A DNA stretch of 64,000 nucleotides, from positions 1 to 64,000 of the forward strand of contig NZ_PKEK01000050.1 of assembly GCF_002863225.1 (NCBI RefSeq), in the 5' to 3' direction. The notes beneath the pieces were generated by a model. That model ran no database searches. It was not told the DNA's origin and saw only the letters and a list, made by a program, of their open reading frames with translations. Made by a program: the position numbers and the translations under genes. This DNA comes from Mycobacterium sp. (GTDB lineage: Bacteria; Actinomycetota; Actinomycetes; Mycobacteriales; Mycobacteriaceae). Of the stretch, positions 36,525 through 45,385 are shown piece after piece. The number at the start of each line of letters is the position of its first letter. The stretch's first letter is position 1.

Positions 36525-37007
36525 TTACTCGCGCGCGCTGGCCAGATCGGAGAGGTGCTTGAGCGAGTTCTCCAAATGTGAGGGCGCGAACGGCGGAAAT
36601 CCAATGTGCTCACGGGTTTCGGGCGGCACCCCGGACCAGTCATAGGTGAGGGTCACGTGGGTTTCGGACGGCCCGGCGTCGCTGATGTCGTAACGCCAGA
36701 TCCAGCCGCCGAATGACAGGTTCCCGTCCCCCTCGGGGTCTTGACCGGGCTGCCAGGCGATGGCGTTCGGGCGGTCGAACACGACGACCTGGTTGGCCAT
36801 CTCGTAGTTCTTGTCGGGGTGGTTGTCGTGATACATCGCAATCCGGAAAACCTGGCCGTTGCGGGTCAGCGTTGCGCCATCGAGGGACTCCCGGACCCAA
36901 CCGGTCCCGTCGATGGCTTCGTGGGTGGTCGGGTCGGCCAGTATGCCGAACACCGCCTCTGCTGAGGCCGGGATCGTGATCGTGGCGAGGGTGGTGTCGT
37001 TGGTCAT
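36525..37007 (-). CDS. SRPBCC/START-like ligand-binding protein
   Basis: This 160-aa SRPBCC (polyketide cyclase/AHSA1-like) protein opens ATITIPASAEAVFGILADPTTHEAIDG and contains GGWIWRYDISDAGPSETHVTL. Such proteins bind hydrophobic ligands in a deep cavity. It is divergent from the dioxygenase-like gene at 37131, and an inverted repeat sits between them. Its substrate and exact role are unknown. Confidence 0.85.
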   Translation of the reverse strand: MTNDTTLATITIPASAEAVFGILADPTTHEAIDGTGWVRESLDGATLTRNGQVFRIAMYHDNHPDKNYEMANQVVVFDRPNAIAWQPGQDPEGDGNLSFGGWIWRYDISDAGPSETHVTLTYDWSGVPPETREHIGFPPFAPSHLENSLKHLSDLASARE

Positions 37008-37071
37008 ACCGGTGCAGACTGCGCGGAGGCCGGAAATTCATCTCGGGATCGCTTGTGCGTGAGATTAAGAA

Positions 37072-37087
37072 AAAGTAATGTCACTTT
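37072..37087. promoter_or_regulatory. Inverted repeat AAAGT-N6-ACTTT in divergent spacer
   Basis: AAAGT (37072-37076) and ACTTT (37083-37087) are perfect arms in an A/T-rich spot between the SRPBCC gene and the homogentisate-dioxygenase-like gene. It could be the operator for the TetR protein encoded inside the downstream operon. The arms are short, so chance is possible. Confidence 0.35.
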
Positions 37088-37130
37088 CAGTTTTAGTCGT
37101 TCCCAACGCCGCCGCGACCCCGGAGCCACC

Positions 37131-38234
37131 ATGGAATCGTTCATCCACCTGCGCAAAGGCAAGACACCGCGGCGCTTACACGCCGACCTCGACGGGCTGA
37201 AAGACGACGAGCTGGGCCGCGGGGGCTTCACCGGACGCACGGCGAACCTCTACCGCCGCCACGACCCCACCGCCTACCGGACCGACGGCCCGCTGCGCCC
37301 CGTCGACGTGCTGTCCAGCGAGCTGAAACCCAGCGACGCCACTGATGCCGACGGTGGTCCGCTGCTCATGTTCACCAACCCCGACTGCCGCATCTCGCTG
37401 TCCCGCCGCGCGCAGCCGATGCCGTACTTCGCCCGGCACATCGACGGTGATCTGCTTTTGTTCGTGCACCAGGGAGCCGGTCTACTGGAGACCGAGTTCG
37501 GACCGCTGCGCTATCGGGCGGGCGACTGGGTGTACCTGCCCAAGGCATGCACCTGGCGTCAGGTGCCGGACCCCTCGTCGGACGAGGCGACGACCTTGCT
37601 GATGATCGAGTCCACCGACGAGTTCCGGGTTCCGTCACCGGGTCCGCTCGGCCGACACTTTCCGTTCGACCCCTCGCAAGCCGTCATCCCCGAGCCGGCG
37701 CCGATCGACGACGACGGCCGCGACGAGTACCACGTTCGGCTGATTCACGAGGGCGGCCCCACAACGCAGATCTACCAACACAATCCGCTCGACGTCGAAG
37801 GCTGGCGCGGCGACAACTTCGCGTTCACCTTCAACATTGCCGACTACAACGTGGTGACCTCCGACAGCGTCCACCTTCCCCCGACCGTGCACTTGTTCAT
37901 GCAATCCACCGGCGTCTGCGTGATGAACTTTCTACCCAAGCCCGCCGAAGGCGTTGCGGGTACCGAGCGCACCCCGTGGTACCACCGCAACGTCGACTAC
38001 GACGAAATCGCGTTCTTCCACGGGGGTTCGCTCTATGGCATTTCGATGCCACCCGGCCTGATTTCCCATGCGCCCCAAGGTGTTCACCACGGCGCTCCGG
38101 AGAAAGCGCGCGAACGAGCCCGCCGCAAATTCGACGAGCACTCGCGGGTCGACTGGCAGGTCATCGCCGTCGACACCCGTCGTCGGCTCACCCCGTCAGC
38201 CGAAGTGCTGGCCAACGATCTGGGACAGCACTGA
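37131..38234 (+). CDS. Homogentisate 1,2-dioxygenase-like cupin protein
   Basis: This 367-aa protein resembles homogentisate dioxygenase (HgmA): YFARHIDGDLLLFVHQGAG in the first cupin half, FPFDPSQAVIPEP, and YHRNVDYDEIAFFHGG and ISHAPQGVHHGAPEKA in the second. His and Glu residues around these blocks are candidate iron ligands. It lacks some of the length of classical HgmA (about 430-445 aa), and no maleylacetoacetate isomerase is nearby, so the true substrate may differ. It heads a plus-strand operon. ATG 37131 follows CGGAG. Confidence 0.8.
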   Translation: MESFIHLRKGKTPRRLHADLDGLKDDELGRGGFTGRTANLYRRHDPTAYRTDGPLRPVDVLSSELKPSDATDADGGPLLMFTNPDCRISLSRRAQPMPYFARHIDGDLLLFVHQGAGLLETEFGPLRYRAGDWVYLPKACTWRQVPDPSSDEATTLLMIESTDEFRVPSPGPLGRHFPFDPSQAVIPEPAPIDDDGRDEYHVRLIHEGGPTTQIYQHNPLDVEGWRGDNFAFTFNIADYNVVTSDSVHLPPTVHLFMQSTGVCVMNFLPKPAEGVAGTERTPWYHRNVDYDEIAFFHGGSLYGISMPPGLISHAPQGVHHGAPEKARERARRKFDEHSRVDWQVIAVDTRRRLTPSAEVLANDLGQH

Positions 38235-38284
38235 TGACAAACACCAACGACGACCATCGAATTGACGAGGAGGAGCGGCGATGA
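38234..38284 (+). CDS. Possible 16-codon leader/coupling peptide
   Basis: ATG 38234 overlaps the upstream stop (TGATG). The tiny frame MTNTNDDHRIDEEERR ends in a TGA overlapping the next gene's ATG at 38281. The double overlap suggests translational coupling. It may have no function as a peptide. Confidence 0.25.
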   Translation: MTNTNDDHRIDEEERR

Positions 38285-39474
38285 CGACCAGCGCGCCGGT
38301 GAAACACGACTACGAACGGATTCCCTATCTGGTTGCCTTCCAGAACAATTCCGGGGTCCGCGACGTCTACGGCGGCTTGGCCGAAATCGTGGTGCTCGAG
38401 AGCTATCTCCTCAAGCCGAAAGACAGGCCGTCGGACACCGTGCTGATGTTCATGCATCCGATCGGCGGCGGAGCGTATCTGCCGATGATCAACGCCCTGG
38501 CCCGGGCGGGTAATCACGTCATCTACTGCAACAGCCGATTCCGCGGCACCGACTCGGCGCTGCTGATGGAGAAGGTGATCGAAGACCTCGGTGCCGCCAT
38601 CAAGGACGCCAAAGACCGACTCGGCTACCGCAAGGTCGTGCTCGCCGGCTGGAGCGGCGGCGGTTCGCTGTCTGTCTTCTACCAGCAGCAGGCCCAGCAC
38701 GCGACCATCACCTCGAGCCCGTCGGGTGACGGGCCCGACCTCACCCAACTCGACCTGCCGGCCGCCGACGGAATCATGTTGCTGGCCGCGCACATCAGCC
38801 GGCACGGCACGCTGACCGAATGGCTGGACGGCTCGATTCTCGACGAATCCGATCCGACCAAGCGGGACCCGGAGCTGGACCTTTACAACCCGGACAACCC
38901 GAACCAGCCGCCGTACAGCGAGGAGTTCCTGGCCCGCTACCGACAGGCGCAGATCGACCGTAACCGCCGAATCACCGCCTGGGTCAAGGACAAACTGGCC
39001 GAGCTCAAAGCCGCCGGACGCCCAGATGACGAGTTCGGTTTCATCGTGCACGGCACCATGGCCGACCCGCGCTGGCTCGACCCGGCGGTCGATCCCAACG
39101 AACGGGCACCGGGAACCTGCTATTTGGGCGATCCTCAAGTGGTGAACATGGGACCGGTCGGTTTGGCGCGGTTTTCGACGCTGCGCAGTTGGTTGTCGCA
39201 GTGGAGCTACGACGACGCACACGGGGACGGGATTGCCTGCGGTCGCGACATCGCGGTGCCGGCATTGGTGATCGGCAACCTCGCCGACGACGCGTGCACG
39301 CCAGAGCACACCCGCCGCCTGTTCGAGGCCATCGGCCATCCGGACAAGGAGATGCACGAAATCCACGGCGCCACGCACTACTACGCCGGCCCGGACCAGC
39401 GCGACAAGTTACGCGAGGCCGTCGAAGTGGTCACCGATTGGCTTGAGCGCCATGACTTCACGGGGGTGCAGTGA
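38281..39474 (+). CDS. Alpha/beta hydrolase
   Basis: This 397-aa alpha/beta-hydrolase-fold protein has nucleophile elbow GWSGGG (LAGWSGGGSLSVF), oxyanion-side HPIGGG, and a C-terminal His in HGATHYYAG with an Asp in NLADDACTPEH. It may hydrolyse an ester, thioester or C-C ring-fission product downstream of the dioxygenase. GGAGGAG precedes the ATG, and the stop overlaps the CoA-transferase start (GTGA). Confidence 0.87.
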   Translation: MTTSAPVKHDYERIPYLVAFQNNSGVRDVYGGLAEIVVLESYLLKPKDRPSDTVLMFMHPIGGGAYLPMINALARAGNHVIYCNSRFRGTDSALLMEKVIEDLGAAIKDAKDRLGYRKVVLAGWSGGGSLSVFYQQQAQHATITSSPSGDGPDLTQLDLPAADGIMLLAAHISRHGTLTEWLDGSILDESDPTKRDPELDLYNPDNPNQPPYSEEFLARYRQAQIDRNRRITAWVKDKLAELKAAGRPDDEFGFIVHGTMADPRWLDPAVDPNERAPGTCYLGDPQVVNMGPVGLARFSTLRSWLSQWSYDDAHGDGIACGRDIAVPALVIGNLADDACTPEHTRRLFEAIGHPDKEMHEIHGATHYYAGPDQRDKLREAVEVVTDWLERHDFTGVQ

Positions 39475-40679
39475 CCGGACCACCCGGCGCGCTGGACGGC
39501 ATCCGCGTGCTGGAACTGGGCACCCTGATCGCCGGGCCGTTCGCCGGACGGCTGCTCGGCGACATGGGCGCCGACGTCATCAAGGTCGAGCCGCCGGGCT
39601 CACCGGACCCACTGCGCACGTGGGGCCAGGCCGAAGTCGACGGACATCATGTGTTCTGGACCGTGCACGCCCGCAACAAGCGAGCCGTCACGCTGGATCT
39701 GCGCAAACCCCGCGGTCGGGAGCTGTTTCTCGATCTCGTCGAGAAGTCCGACATCGTCGTGGAGAACTTCCGCCCCGGCACCCTGGAAAAGTGGAATCTG
39801 GGATACGACGTCCTCAGCGAACGTAATTCGGGCATCATCCTGGTGCGGGTGTCGGGTTACGGACAGACCGGGCCCGACGCGCACAAGGCCGGTTATGCCT
39901 CGGTCGCCGAGGCCTCCAGCGGTCTGCGTTACCTGAACGGATTCCCCGGCGGTCCGCCACCGCGGCTGGCCCTGTCCCTGGGCGACAGTCTGGCCGGGAT
40001 GTTCGGCGCTCAGGGCGCGTTGGCCGCGCTGTACCGGCGCAGCGTCACCGGACATGGCCAGGTCGTGGACGTCGCGCTCACCGAATCATGCTTGGCAGTA
40101 CAGGAATCGACGATTCCCGACTACGACGTCGGCGGTGTGGTGCGCGGCCCGTCCGGTACCCGCCTCGAGGGCATCGCGCCGTCCAACATCTACCAGAGCG
40201 CGGACGGCTCGTGGGTGGTGATCGCGGCCAACCAGGACACCGTGTTCGCCCGGTTGTGCACCGCGATGGGGCGCGCTGAATTGGCCACCGACGAGCGATT
40301 CGCCAATCATGTTGCCCGCGGCCGTAATCAGGACGAGCTCGACCAGATAATCGGCTCCTGGGCTGCCGCGCGCCAACCCGGTGACATCATCGAGACGCTC
40401 AGCGCCGCGGGCGTAATCTCGGGCCCGATCAACACCGTTGCCGACGTGGTCAACGACCCGCAACTGCGGGCTCGCGGCATGCTGGTCGAGCATCACGACG
40501 AGCGGCTCGGCCGGCCGGTGCTGGGGCCGGGCATTGCACCGGTGCTGTCGGAATCGCCAGGCAGCGTACGCAACGCCGGCTCGGCGCGGCCGGGCCAGCA
40601 CAACGACGACGTCTACCGGGAGCTGCTCGGCAGGAGCGCCGACGAGATCGAGGAACTGCGCGCCGAGGGGGTCGTGTGA
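39471..40679 (+). CDS. CaiB/BaiF class III CoA-transferase
   Basis: This 402-aa class III CoA-transferase has LELGTLIAGPFAGRLLGDMGADVIKVEPP, VENFRPGTLEKW, and the catalytic-Asp region LALSLGDSLAGMFGAQGAL. It transfers CoA from an acyl-CoA to a carboxylic acid, activating it for breakdown. It overlaps both neighbours (GTGA start, GTGTGA stop), so the operon is tightly coupled. Confidence 0.92.
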   Translation: MTGPPGALDGIRVLELGTLIAGPFAGRLLGDMGADVIKVEPPGSPDPLRTWGQAEVDGHHVFWTVHARNKRAVTLDLRKPRGRELFLDLVEKSDIVVENFRPGTLEKWNLGYDVLSERNSGIILVRVSGYGQTGPDAHKAGYASVAEASSGLRYLNGFPGGPPPRLALSLGDSLAGMFGAQGALAALYRRSVTGHGQVVDVALTESCLAVQESTIPDYDVGGVVRGPSGTRLEGIAPSNIYQSADGSWVVIAANQDTVFARLCTAMGRAELATDERFANHVARGRNQDELDQIIGSWAAARQPGDIIETLSAAGVISGPINTVADVVNDPQLRARGMLVEHHDERLGRPVLGPGIAPVLSESPGSVRNAGSARPGQHNDDVYRELLGRSADEIEELRAEGVV

Positions 40680-41578
40680 CGCACATCGATATCCGCGAGG
40701 TGGCGCTGCGCGACGGCTTGCAGATCGAGAAGCCAATCCCGTTGTCCGCCAAGCTCGAGCTGCTGGCCGCGGTGGCCGCCACCGGGGTGCGGGAGATCGA
40801 AGCCACCGCGTTCGTGTCTCCGTCGAAGGTGCCGTCGATGGCCGACGCCGCCGAATTGGCCGCCGAGTTGCACCACTACCCCGATATCGACTTCTCCGCT
40901 CTGGTCGCCAGCCCCAACGGCGCCAAGCGGGCCGTTGGGGCTGGCCTGCGCTCGATCGAATACGTGGTCGCGGCCAGCGATGCCTTCAGCCAGGCCAACG
41001 TCGGACGCAGCAGCGCCCAGGCCACCGAGCAGATCAGCGAGATCGTCGCCATCGCGCACGACAGCGACGTCAGCGTCGAGGTGATCGTCGCCGTCGCGTG
41101 GGACTGCCCTTTCGAGGGACCCACCCCACCCCAGCGAGTCCTCGACATCGCGGCGGCCGCGGGTGATCGGGGTGTCGACCGGTTCAGCATCGCCGACACC
41201 ATCGGCACGACGACGCCGGGGCGGGTGCGCTCGCTGATCGCTCAGCTGCGTCCGGTGATCGGAGATCTGCCGCTGGGTGGGCATTTTCACAACACTCGCG
41301 GCGCCGGACTGGCCAGCGCCTACGCCGCAGTCGAGTCCGGTGTCACCCGGTTGGACGCGTCGGCCGGTGGGCTGGGCGGCTGCCCTTTCGCGCCCGGTGC
41401 AACGGGCAACATCGCCACCGAAGACTTGGTGTACCTGCTGCGCGACAGCGGCATCGACACCGACATCGACCTGCAGGCGGCGATCACCGCCGCCGGTGTC
41501 GCGAAAACGGTTGTCGGTCATGACTTGCCGAGTGCGCTGCTTCGCGCCGGCGACCGGAAGCCACCCGATGCCCACTGA
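40676..41578 (+). CDS. Hydroxymethylglutaryl-CoA lyase-like enzyme
   Basis: This 300-aa HMGL-like TIM-barrel protein has the N-terminal IREVALRDGLQIEK (metal Asp, catalytic Arg), EATAFVSPSKVP, GHFHNTRGAGLAS (His ligands) and GGLGGCPFAPGATGNIATEDL. It should split a 3-hydroxy-3-methylacyl-CoA-type thioester into acetyl-CoA and a keto acid. Its 3' end overlaps the following TetR gene. Confidence 0.92.
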   Translation: MTHIDIREVALRDGLQIEKPIPLSAKLELLAAVAATGVREIEATAFVSPSKVPSMADAAELAAELHHYPDIDFSALVASPNGAKRAVGAGLRSIEYVVAASDAFSQANVGRSSAQATEQISEIVAIAHDSDVSVEVIVAVAWDCPFEGPTPPQRVLDIAAAAGDRGVDRFSIADTIGTTTPGRVRSLIAQLRPVIGDLPLGGHFHNTRGAGLASAYAAVESGVTRLDASAGGLGGCPFAPGATGNIATEDLVYLLRDSGIDTDIDLQAAITAAGVAKTVVGHDLPSALLRAGDRKPPDAH

Positions 41579-42185
41579 CGTGCTGACTGCCAAGGGCCGC
41601 CAGACCCGCGCGGCCATCGAGCAGGCCGCCCGCAAACTGTTCGCGGAGCGCGGCTTTCACGGCACCACGTTGGCCGACATCACGTCGTCGGCCGGAAAAT
41701 CCGCCGCGGTGTTCTATCGGTATTTCGACGACAAAGAAGACCTGCTCTTCGCTCTCGCGGAGTCGTTTCTGCACGAGGTGCTGACTCCGTCGGGGCTGAG
41801 CCTGCACCTGCCGGACTCTCCGGAGGATGACGCGTTCTTCACATCGGTGGTCACCGGCTACTGGAACATGTTCAAGCAGAACATCGGGATCATGATCGCG
41901 GTCGACCAGCTGGCCACCACCCAGCAGCGGTTTGCCATCGTGCAGAACCAGTTTCGCCGTTTCGGGATGGACATCGTGGCGGCGTCGGTGCGCCACGTCC
42001 AGCAACACGGCTACGCCGCCGAACTCAACCCCGAGCACATCGCCGCGGCGATCGCGCTGCTGTTCGAGAACTTCACCACAGTGTTCGTGGGACCGGCCGG
42101 CTCCGGGCGGCTGGGACTGACGATCAGCGACGACGACGCGATTGCGACTCTCGCTACGGTGTGGAAGAAAACCCTGTACGGCTGA
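41568..42185 (+). CDS. TetR-family regulator inside island 2
   Basis: This 205-aa TetR protein has HTH FHGTTLADITSSAGKSAAVFYRYFDDKEDLLF. Its start overlaps the HMGL-like gene and it sits in the middle of the operon, before the acyl-CoA dehydrogenase. It probably autoregulates the operon in response to an acyl-CoA or acid. Candidate operator: the inverted repeat at 37072. Confidence 0.9.
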   Translation: MPTDVLTAKGRQTRAAIEQAARKLFAERGFHGTTLADITSSAGKSAAVFYRYFDDKEDLLFALAESFLHEVLTPSGLSLHLPDSPEDDAFFTSVVTGYWNMFKQNIGIMIAVDQLATTQQRFAIVQNQFRRFGMDIVAASVRHVQQHGYAAELNPEHIAAAIALLFENFTTVFVGPAGSGRLGLTISDDDAIATLATVWKKTLYG

Positions 42186-42213
42186 TCAACCGGGATCAAG
42201 AGGAGAAATCAGA

Positions 42214-43452
42214 GTGGATTTCACGTTGCCCGAACACCTTCCGGGCGTGCTCGCCGACATGGACGCGTTCATCGAACGGGAGATCGCCCCGCTGCAGGCC
42301 GAGAACATGCAGTACTTCGACCAGCGCCGAGAACACGCCCGCACCGATTGGGACAATGACGGCATTCCCACCCGGGAATGGGAAGACCTACTCGCGGAGA
42401 TGCGCCGCCGCGCCGACAAGGCGGGCTGGCTGCGTTACGGCCTGCCCGCATCGCTGGGCGGCCGCGACGGTTCCAACATCGACATGGCGGTGATTCGGGA
42501 ACATCTGGCCCACAAAGGTCTCGGCCTGCACAACGACCTACAGAACGAGTCGTCGATCGTCGGCAACTTTCCGCAGGTGATCATGATGGAACGATTCGGC
42601 ACCGACGAGCAGCGTGCCGACTGGTCCGAAGCCCTGATCACCGGGGAGCGGTCGATGGCATTCGGCTTGACCGAACCGTTGCACGGCTCCGACGCGACAT
42701 GGCTGGAGACGCACGCCAAGGACGACGGCGGGGCGTGGATCATCAACGGCTCCAAGCGCTTCAACACCGGGGTGCACCGGGCCACCCACGACCTGATCTT
42801 CGCCCGCACCTCTGGTGAGCCAGGCCAGGCGCGGGGCATCACCGCGTTCCTGGTGCCCACCGACGCCCCTGGATTCGAGGTCCCGTACTACTGGTGGACC
42901 TTCAACATGCCCACCGACCACGGCGAGGTCGAGCTGACCGACGTGCGGGTCCCCGCCGACGCGGTGCTCGGCGAGGTGGACCGCGGGTTGGAGGTGGCGC
43001 AGACCTTCCTGCACGAGAACCGTATTCGGCAGGCGGCCAGCAGCCTCGGCGCAGCCCAGTACTGTATCGACCGCGCTGCCGAATATGCCGGAACGCGAAA
43101 GGTTTTCGGTAAGGCGTTATCGGCCAACCAGGCCGTGCAGTGGCCGCTGGCCGAGTTGCAGACCGAAGCCCAGATGGTGCGGCTGCTGGTGCAGTACGCC
43201 GCGTGGCACCTCGACCGCGATCACCACATGGAGGTGTCGGACAAGGTGTCGATGGCCAACTACCGCGCCAACCGTCTGGTGTGCGACGCCGCCGATCGCG
43301 CGATGCAGATCTTCGGCGGCCTGGGCTACAGCCGCCACGAACCGTTCGAACACATCTACCGCCACCACCGGCGCTACCGGATCACCGAGGGTGCCGAGGA
43401 GATCCAGATCCGCCGAGTGGCCCAGCGGCTGTTCAAGTTCGGCCGCACGTGA
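42214..43452 (+). CDS. Acyl-CoA dehydrogenase, LvaC/ACAD11-like
   Basis: This 412-aa ACAD has FGLTEPLHGSDATWLE (FAD loop), the C-terminal AMQIFGGLGYSRHEPFEHIYRHHRRYRI and EGAEEIQIRRVAQRL. It is followed with GTGA overlap by an APH-fold kinase, the same pairing as in mammalian ACAD10/11 fusions and the levulinate-pathway LvaC/LvaA pair. In those systems the ACAD eliminates phosphate from a 4-phosphoacyl-CoA. Start: GTG 42214, AGGAG 8 nt upstream. Confidence 0.9.
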   Translation: MDFTLPEHLPGVLADMDAFIEREIAPLQAENMQYFDQRREHARTDWDNDGIPTREWEDLLAEMRRRADKAGWLRYGLPASLGGRDGSNIDMAVIREHLAHKGLGLHNDLQNESSIVGNFPQVIMMERFGTDEQRADWSEALITGERSMAFGLTEPLHGSDATWLETHAKDDGGAWIINGSKRFNTGVHRATHDLIFARTSGEPGQARGITAFLVPTDAPGFEVPYYWWTFNMPTDHGEVELTDVRVPADAVLGEVDRGLEVAQTFLHENRIRQAASSLGAAQYCIDRAAEYAGTRKVFGKALSANQAVQWPLAELQTEAQMVRLLVQYAAWHLDRDHHMEVSDKVSMANYRANRLVCDAADRAMQIFGGLGYSRHEPFEHIYRHHRRYRITEGAEEIQIRRVAQRLFKFGRT

Positions 43453-44435
43453 TCGACGCCTCAGAGCTGACGCCGAAACTCGCCGGCGTGCTGGAACCAG
43501 CATTGGGCTCCGGCACACTCGTCGAGAATCTGCACACACTGACCGGTGGCGCCAGCAGGACCACCTGGGCGTTCGACGCCGTCACCGACGGGCAGCGGCG
43601 ATCGCTGATCCTTCGGACCGGCCCGCCCGACGAGGTGCACGCCGGTATGGAACTCGAAGCACGCGCCCAGCGCGCCGCAGCCGCCGCCGGCGCACCGGTC
43701 CCCCACATCGTCGTCGCCGACGATTCTGTTGACGCACTTGGCAATCCGTTCCTGATCTGCGACGCGATCGGCGGGGAGACCATTGTCCGCCGCATCCAGC
43801 GTCAGCTCGACGATGCGGGCCGACAACAGCTGCTGCGACAATGCGCCGAGGCACTCGCCGCGGTCCACCGGGCCGACCCGGATTTGCCCGGCATCAGCGA
43901 CGACGACCAGATGGCGCAGTGGCGCGACGAACTGGACACCATCGGCGATACCACCGCCACGTTCGAGTGGGCGTTCCGGTGGCTGGCCGACAACCGGCCG
44001 GCGCCCTCGCCGCCACGCCTGGTGCACGGCGACTTTCGGATGGGCAATCTGATCGTCGACGGATCGCGCTTGGCGGCGGTGCTGGACTGGGAGCTGGTGC
44101 ATGTCGGCGAGGTCTACGAGGACCTCGCCTGGTTCTGCATCCGGGCCTGGCGCTTCGGCGCGCCGGTGCAACTCGCGGCCGGCGGACTGGGCAGCATCGA
44201 GGATTTCCTTCACGCGTACGAAAAAGCCGGCGGCGCGACAGTCGACCGGGCCGCGTTCCACTGGTGGCTGGTGCAGGCCACGTTGCGCTGGGGCGTCATC
44301 TGCCGCTACCAGGCAGAACGCCACCTGAGCGGCCAGACTCCGTCGGTCGAACTCGCGACGATCGGTCGACGGGTCTGCGAGACGGAGTGGGACTTGCTCA
44401 ACTTGCTCGAGAACGCAGTCGCGGATGCGCGCTGA
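43449..44435 (+). CDS. APH-fold phosphotransferase, LvaA/ACAD10-kinase-like
   Basis: This 328-aa protein has the aminoglycoside-phosphotransferase/kinase fold: LVHGDFRMGNLIVD (catalytic loop, HGDxxxxN) and AAVLDWELVHVGEVYEDLAW (metal Asp in LDWE). It is not a drug-resistance enzyme by context; relatives phosphorylate 4-hydroxyacyl-CoA. Start: GTG 43449 overlapping the ACAD stop. Its substrate here is inferred. Confidence 0.88.
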   Translation: MIDASELTPKLAGVLEPALGSGTLVENLHTLTGGASRTTWAFDAVTDGQRRSLILRTGPPDEVHAGMELEARAQRAAAAAGAPVPHIVVADDSVDALGNPFLICDAIGGETIVRRIQRQLDDAGRQQLLRQCAEALAAVHRADPDLPGISDDDQMAQWRDELDTIGDTTATFEWAFRWLADNRPAPSPPRLVHGDFRMGNLIVDGSRLAAVLDWELVHVGEVYEDLAWFCIRAWRFGAPVQLAAGGLGSIEDFLHAYEKAGGATVDRAAFHWWLVQATLRWGVICRYQAERHLSGQTPSVELATIGRRVCETEWDLLNLLENAVADAR

Positions 44436-44452
44436 AAGCCTAGGGTTGTGCT

Positions 44453-45385
44453 GTGGTCACCCCTGATCAGGCAATCGACGTAATTCGCTCAACCGGAGGG
44501 GCGCAACCGGGCAACCGCGCGCTGCACGCCAAGGGGAAGCTCTACCGCGGCACCTTCACCGCCACCCCCGAAGCCGCCGCCCTCTCCCGCGCCGCGCATC
44601 TCAGCGGTGCGACGGTGCCGGCTCTGGTCCGATTCTCCAGCGGCTCAGGCAATCCGCAGCAACCCGACAACGTTCCCGGGGTGCGCGGGCTGGCGGTGAA
44701 GTTGACGCTGCCGGACGGGTCGACGACCGACGTCTCCACCCAGACCGCGAAGTTGTTCCCGGCCAGCACTCCCGACGGATTCATCTCGCTGCTGCGTGCC
44801 TCACGTCCGGGCCCCACTGCGCCGCTTCGGCTGCTCGGCTACATCGCCACCCATCCGCGGTTCGTCAAGTCGCTGCCAGTGGTGAAGGAATCGAACAAGG
44901 TGCCGGCGAGCTACGGCACCATCACCTACCACGGCCTGCACGCGTTTCGCTGGGTCGCCGCCGACGGCAGCGCGCGTTTCGTCCGCTACCACGTGCGACC
45001 CGCGGCGGGTGAGGACATTCTCGCGCCGGACGTCGCGAAGGCCAGAGACGCCGACTTCCTGATTCGCGAACTCGACGAACGCCTTGCGTCGCAACCGGTT
45101 CGGTTCGACTACCAGGTTCAGATCGCCGCGCATGGCGACTCGACCGTGGACCCGTCCGCCCCCTGGGACAGCGACCAGACCGTCACCGTCGGCACCCTCG
45201 AAATCACCGGTGTCGACACCGAACGCGAACACGACGGCGACATCGTGGTGTTCGACCCGATGCGCGTCACCGACGGCATCGAACCCTCTGACGACCCGGT
45301 TCTGCGGTTCCGCACGCTGGCGTACTCCGCGTCGGTGAAACTGCGCAGCGGTGTCGACCGTGGCCGGGAAGCACCCGCGACCTGA
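44453..45385 (+). CDS. Catalase-related heme peroxidase
   Basis: This 310-aa minimal catalase-fold protein (SrpA-like) has the distal His in RALHAKGKLYRGTF, the VRFSSGSG block, and the likely proximal Tyr in FRTLAYSASVKLR. It lacks the full-length catalase extensions. It is predicted to use organic peroxides rather than to dismute hydrogen peroxide. It sits between the kinase and DUF6285 genes, sharing one base with the latter. No good ribosome binding site is seen. Confidence 0.85.
   Translation: MVTPDQAIDVIRSTGGAQPGNRALHAKGKLYRGTFTATPEAAALSRAAHLSGATVPALVRFSSGSGNPQQPDNVPGVRGLAVKLTLPDGSTTDVSTQTAKLFPASTPDGFISLLRASRPGPTAPLRLLGYIATHPRFVKSLPVVKESNKVPASYGTITYHGLHAFRWVAADGSARFVRYHVRPAAGEDILAPDVAKARDADFLIRELDERLASQPVRFDYQVQIAAHGDSTVDPSAPWDSDQTVTVGTLEITGVDTEREHDGDIVVFDPMRVTDGIEPSDDPVLRFRTLAYSASVKLRSGVDRGREAPAT

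Noticed and set aside
43449..44435. Aminoglycoside resistance gene
   Set aside because: Although APH-fold, it is coupled to an acyl-CoA dehydrogenase and a DUF6285 gene, which points to CoA-ester metabolism.
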